9,734 nt of DNA, taken from NCBI GenBank assembly GCA_003545435.1, contig DPYI01000069.1:1-9734 (forward strand), written 5' to 3'. Below the pieces are notes generated by a model. The model was not told the origin of the DNA, made no database searches, and saw only the letters and a program-made list of their open reading frames with translations. Numbering within the stretch: position 1 is the stretch's first letter; each line of letters starts with the position of its first letter. The translations under genes were made by a program, and so were the position numbers. Positions 6,893 through 9,734 of this stretch are shown here, one piece after another. This stretch comes from Patescibacteria group bacterium. GTDB taxonomy: Bacteria > Patescibacteriota > Microgenomatia > UBA10105 > UBA927.

Positions 6893-9262
6893 TTACTCAA
6901 CGGTTGTTACGATGACGGATATATGATCAGGATTTTTCGGAAGTATGTCTTTTTTCCACGCTGACCGGAACATAAATTCAGCACTTGCTACTCCGGGAAT
7001 AGTTTTCAGCTCATCCTCAACGTCAATGAGTTTTTTTCCTGCAATAGTGTTTTTTACAAATGATGAGTCAATGGTCGGAATTGCGCTGGCGGTTAGTGAG
7101 GCTTTTGCGGTCATTGTACCGTCTTTGGCTACCGTGACATTTCCTACTGTTACAGTTGTCCTGCCCGGATTCACGGAATACCCTTGGGGAATATCCTGTT
7201 GGGCAACTCCAGAAAGAAGTGCTTTGACGTCCTCTTCATTATATGTATATGCGGAAACGGACACCGACAAAGAACCATGGAGGTCTTTTGCCTCCTGATC
7301 GATCTCTTCCGTAAACTGTTTTTCCTTTACTGCTGTTTTTACGGTTTGATCAATCATACGGTCTTTACCGGTAACACTTTGGACCAGTTCCGCTTTTGCT
7401 TTCTCAATAAGATCCGCTGTTAATGACTTGACAAACGTATCATAATCAGTACGAGACACGACGGTCACTTCTTTGCTGGTTCCTCCGGTAAACGGCTGTT
7501 CATTTCGGGCAACTAATACACTGCTTTGGTATTCTTTCAGGGTAAATTCCTTATTTGCTTCAATATTCCCTTCCGTGCCAACTGCAACTGCTGTTACTGG
7601 AGCGGCCGCTTTCCCAAACACTGTCTGTCCTTGGGATAAATTCGTCGAAGCAGACGCGACAGAAACATCAGTATCCAACGTAAACTGAAGCCCGCCGATG
7701 GTCAAAACCGTACCCTTTTTTAAGGTATATGCAGTTCCTTCCGATTTATTAAATATGGTTACCGTACCTTTTGCCGGATCTCCGATTTTTTTCTTTCCCG
7801 TTGCCGCCATGGTTTTTTCTCCGGAAACGACTTTTTCCAATTTTTTTCCCGGTATGATTTTGTTTTGGGTGTCAATAACTGTTGCGACCGGATCGATAAC
7901 CACCGTATCCTCACGTGTTATGGTTTTGGGCAAAACAGCCAGCGTAACCGTTGCCCGGGGAAGATACTGGGTCACTCCCCAAAAACCGCCTCCTAAAACG
8001 ACTACCAAAAGAATTCCGATACCGACGAGTTTTTTCGGAGTTCTATAAAAAATCCGGCCTAGCGTACGGATCACACTCCCGAATCCCCGCCTCACACGAA
8101 AAGTCGGAATCGCTGATCTTTTTTCTTGTGAGAAATCATCAAATATTTCTTTTTCATGTACCAGGTGATGCTCTTTTTGGAGCAGATTCTCTTTTTTTTC
8201 TTCTCTGGAAAATTCCAGCGGATTTTCAATAGCTTCTATCTTCTCTGTATCAGCCTCTTTTTTGACGGCACGGGTGTCACCCTCATCGTCAGCGGGTTCA
8301 TGAAATCCAAGCGTTTCGGGCTGTACCACAACCACGTGCGCCCTCCCTTTCTCTTCCCTTGCAATAGGAAGCGGTTCTTCAACCAATGGTTCTTTCTTTT
8401 CTGGTTTCTCTTCTTCCGGTACTTCCTTCTCTCCTAATGGTTCCTCTATCTTCTCTCCCGCTTCTTTTGTGCTGCTTTCAGATGGCCCCTCTTCAATCAG
8501 CTCATGGGTAATCTCACCTGCCCCTGCCGAAACCACAGTATCAATGATGTGTTCAAATGGATATATGTCAATTTTTGGGTAATGAAGAAAATTGGCACGT
8601 GCCGTCCACTGGTGCCTCAGAAGAACGGATTTTACCTCCCCTGTCCGAACATCGTCTGATCCATATAAAAGAATTCGGGAAGGGAGTACGTCTGCATCCG
8701 TACAGGATTTAAGAGCGTTTTCAATATCCTCCCCTTCGGACTGGGACTGTTCAACGGAAATGGAAAATGCAAGCCTGCCGACGCGGTAAATACTGATAGC
8801 AAAATCCCGTTGGGTGACCCCGATCAGGATAACGCTGGTCGGGATGCCTTCGGTTTTCCGCAAAAAATGGGCAATACCGGTAGAGAGCGGTACAAATCCC
8901 AAAGGGGATAATTCCAGAATCGTCGTTAACTGTTTGAGTTTCGGACGCACGGATTTTTCGATATCTCCCTCTTTGGTTAAGAATTGCTCGCCTAGGCCAA
9001 ACACCACTTTTGATAATTTCGTTGACCCCGTCCCTTCTTCCAGTTTTCCGATTGCGTGATCTGCCATGCGGATACGGTCTTCCCAGGAGGGGGATATTGC
9101 CCTCTCTGAAGTAGAGCCCAAAATGCGCGGTTTTTTTCCTTCATCCAACACCCAGGAAGCAGCCTGAATATATGACTCATCAAGAATAAGGGAAAGAAAG
9201 ATCTCGGGTTCGACCTTCGGTGTTTTGTTTACCAGTTTCTGAATTTTTTCAAACAGTTTCAT
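6893..9262 (-). CDS. Membrane protein with degenerate PilM/FtsA-like N-domain and baseplate-J-like C-domain
   Basis: A 789-aa protein not assigned a function. Residues 18-250 resemble the PilM/FtsA actin fold in order and spacing, for example VILIGVTQRDFAISIYRVGRLAFS (partly, 144-167), but the glycine/aspartate nucleotide-binding motifs are missing. Residues 255-385 are a Glu/Lys/Pro-rich, probably disordered linker. One transmembrane helix follows (412-430), preceded by basic residues. The extracytoplasmic part (431-789) begins LPRATVTLAVLPKTITRED and includes GTVTIFNKSEGTAYTLKKGTVL (partly, 499-520), a pattern I associate with proteins labelled baseplate J/gp47-like in CPR genomes. ATG 9262 was chosen because GAGG (9269-9272) lies 6 nt upstream; a TTG at 9322 would add 20 residues across the palindrome and is less likely. 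The gene follows alaS and precedes the sortase by 14 nt. A surface-assembly or pilus-related role is a guess from domain type. Confidence 0.82.
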   Translation of the reverse strand: MKLFEKIQKLVNKTPKVEPEIFLSLILDESYIQAASWVLDEGKKPRILGSTSERAISPSWEDRIRMADHAIGKLEEGTGSTKLSKVVFGLGEQFLTKEGDIEKSVRPKLKQLTTILELSPLGFVPLSTGIAHFLRKTEGIPTSVILIGVTQRDFAISIYRVGRLAFSISVEQSQSEGEDIENALKSCTDADVLPSRILLYGSDDVRTGEVKSVLLRHQWTARANFLHYPKIDIYPFEHIIDTVVSAGAGEITHELIEEGPSESSTKEAGEKIEEPLGEKEVPEEEKPEKKEPLVEEPLPIAREEKGRAHVVVVQPETLGFHEPADDEGDTRAVKKEADTEKIEAIENPLEFSREEKKENLLQKEHHLVHEKEIFDDFSQEKRSAIPTFRVRRGFGSVIRTLGRIFYRTPKKLVGIGILLVVVLGGGFWGVTQYLPRATVTLAVLPKTITREDTVVIDPVATVIDTQNKIIPGKKLEKVVSGEKTMAATGKKKIGDPAKGTVTIFNKSEGTAYTLKKGTVLTIGGLQFTLDTDVSVASASTNLSQGQTVFGKAAAPVTAVAVGTEGNIEANKEFTLKEYQSSVLVARNEQPFTGGTSKEVTVVSRTDYDTFVKSLTADLIEKAKAELVQSVTGKDRMIDQTVKTAVKEKQFTEEIDQEAKDLHGSLSVSVSAYTYNEEDVKALLSGVAQQDIPQGYSVNPGRTTVTVGNVTVAKDGTMTAKASLTASAIPTIDSSFVKNTIAGKKLIDVEDELKTIPGVASAEFMFRSAWKKDILPKNPDHISVIVTTVE

Positions 9263-9271
9263 GCTTTGCCT

Positions 9272-9309
9272 CGCCGTAGTCAGATACCGTACGGCATCTG
9301 ACGAAGGCG
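9272..9309. promoter_or_regulatory. Palindrome beside the SD of the PilM-like gene
   Basis: The 24-bp core (9279-9302) has 12-bp arms, GTCAGATACCGT and ACGGCATCTGAC, that match at 11 of 12 positions, the odd pair being G-U in the minus-strand transcript. After a 3-nt internal loop on each side, CGCC (9272-9275) pairs with GGCG (9306-9309). The inner edge touches the SD GAGG (9269-9272). It lies in the 75-nt gap after alaS. It could be an operator for a dimeric repressor or an RNA hairpin masking the ribosome-binding site. No T-tract follows, so it is not an ordinary terminator. No clear promoter is visible in the gap. Confidence 0.6.
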
Positions 9310-9337
9310 GACCAACCCGCAATCGCCAAAATGAATG

Positions 9338-9734
9338 CTATTGCAGGTGGGCGTATATCCTTCTAATCCCAGAGGCAGCGGATTCCTCTTTTATTATTGT
9401 AAAGTGGCCAAGCTCTCCTGTAAAGCGAATATGAGGTCCTCCGCAGATTTCTTTACTGAAATGTGAAATTGAATATACTTTTACCCTGCTCCCGTATTTT
9501 TGGACAAAAAATCCCAAAGCTCCGCTTTTGACTGCATCATCTTTATCCATCTCTTCAACCGTAACCGGTAGATTCTTTTTTATTTGAACATTTACCATAT
9601 CTTCAACCTTTTTCAATTCTTCAGGAGTCAATTTCGTCGGATGGGAAAAATCAAACCGCAACCGCTCTACCGTGATATTACTCCCTTTCTGCGATACATG
9701 GTTCCCAAGTATCATCCGCAGCGCCTGATGGAGA
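9338..9734 (-). CDS. alaS: Alanyl-tRNA synthetase, C-terminal end of the gene (5' part beyond window)
   Basis: The last 131 residues of alanyl-tRNA synthetase, covering most of the editing domain that hydrolyses mischarged Ser- or Gly-tRNA(Ala). The frame is open to the right edge, starting LHQALRMILGNHVSQKGS, which is the conserved segment around the second histidine of the zinc HxxxH motif; then RLRFDFSHPTKLTPEE and KEICGGPHIRFTGELG with the zinc-ligand Cys and His. The usual CGGTH is CGGPH here. The protein ends eight residues after SGIRR, in IYAHLQ, so the C-terminal C-Ala (DHHA1-like) region of E. coli-type enzymes is absent. The following 75 nt hold no continuation of it. The next gene has its own SD. 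Confidence 0.96.
   Translation of the reverse strand, partial: LHQALRMILGNHVSQKGSNITVERLRFDFSHPTKLTPEELKKVEDMVNVQIKKNLPVTVEEMDKDDAVKSGALGFFVQKYGSRVKVYSISHFSKEICGGPHIRFTGELGHFTIIKEESAASGIRRIYAHLQ

Noticed and set aside
7924..7950. LPKT string in the PilM-like protein as a sortase signal
   Set aside because: It is internal, just outside the membrane helix, with no hydrophobic segment and basic tail after it.
49..9059. Numerous plus-strand open frames of 60-146 codons
   Set aside because: All lie opposite strongly recognised minus-strand genes, have no family resemblance or consistent SD, and are explained as shadows.
9263..9322. N-terminal extension of the PilM-like protein from a TTG at 9322
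   Set aside because: It would translate the palindrome; ATG 9262 has a well-placed GAGG and the preceding 20 residues resemble nothing.
1..9734. tRNA, rRNA, CRISPR array, riboswitch, phage or defence genes
   Set aside because: No cloverleaf, regular repeat-spacer pattern or recognisable defence or mobile gene was found by reading both strands.

Overview
The window looks like core chromosome of a streamlined bacterium, most plausibly a Candidate Phyla Radiation (Patescibacteria) lineage such as Microgenomates. This is inference from gene content. RpoB is unusually compact. An alanyl-tRNA synthetase stops right after its editing domain. A nucleoside phosphorylase is of the archaeal/AMP-phosphorylase type. 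A large membrane protein joins a degenerate PilM/FtsA-like domain to a baseplate-J-like region. Stop codons include TGA (end of the sortase gene), so there is no sign of the UGA-glycine code of Gracilibacteria. I see no phage genes, transposase, CRISPR array or tRNA.

All eight genes lie on the minus strand, so transcription runs from right to left. From the right edge: the 3' part of alaS (9734-9338); a 75-nt gap holding a 24-bp near-perfect palindrome directly beside a Shine-Dalgarno (SD) sequence; a 789-aa PilM-like/baseplate-J-like membrane protein (9262-6893); a membrane-anchored sortase (6878-6171); an archaeal-type nucleoside/AMP phosphorylase (6174-4915), coupled to the sortase by an ATGA overlap; a 163-nt gap filled mostly by an 89-bp palindromic MITE-like repeat (4793-4881); a 63-aa zinc-ribbon protein (4751-4560); mltG (4573-3593), overlapping it; a DUF2207 membrane protein (3587-1899); then a consensus sigma-70-type promoter and a leader with a terminator-like hairpin; and finally the 5' part of rpoB (1763-1), which runs off the left edge.

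The genes from alaS to DUF2207 are tightly packed and probably form one or two operons. They mix translation and nucleotide metabolism with envelope work: peptidoglycan glycan-strand termination (MltG), protein anchoring (sortase) and two membrane proteins of unknown role. rpoB is a separate transcription unit with its own promoter and a possible attenuator, and no rplL or rplJ precedes it. The most testable observations are RpoB residues predicting intrinsic rifampicin insensitivity, the rpoB leader hairpin, the pseudo-actin/baseplate-J fusion, the N-terminally shortened AMP-phosphorylase-like enzyme, the AlaRS lacking its C-Ala domain, and the palindrome at the ribosome-binding site of the PilM-like gene.
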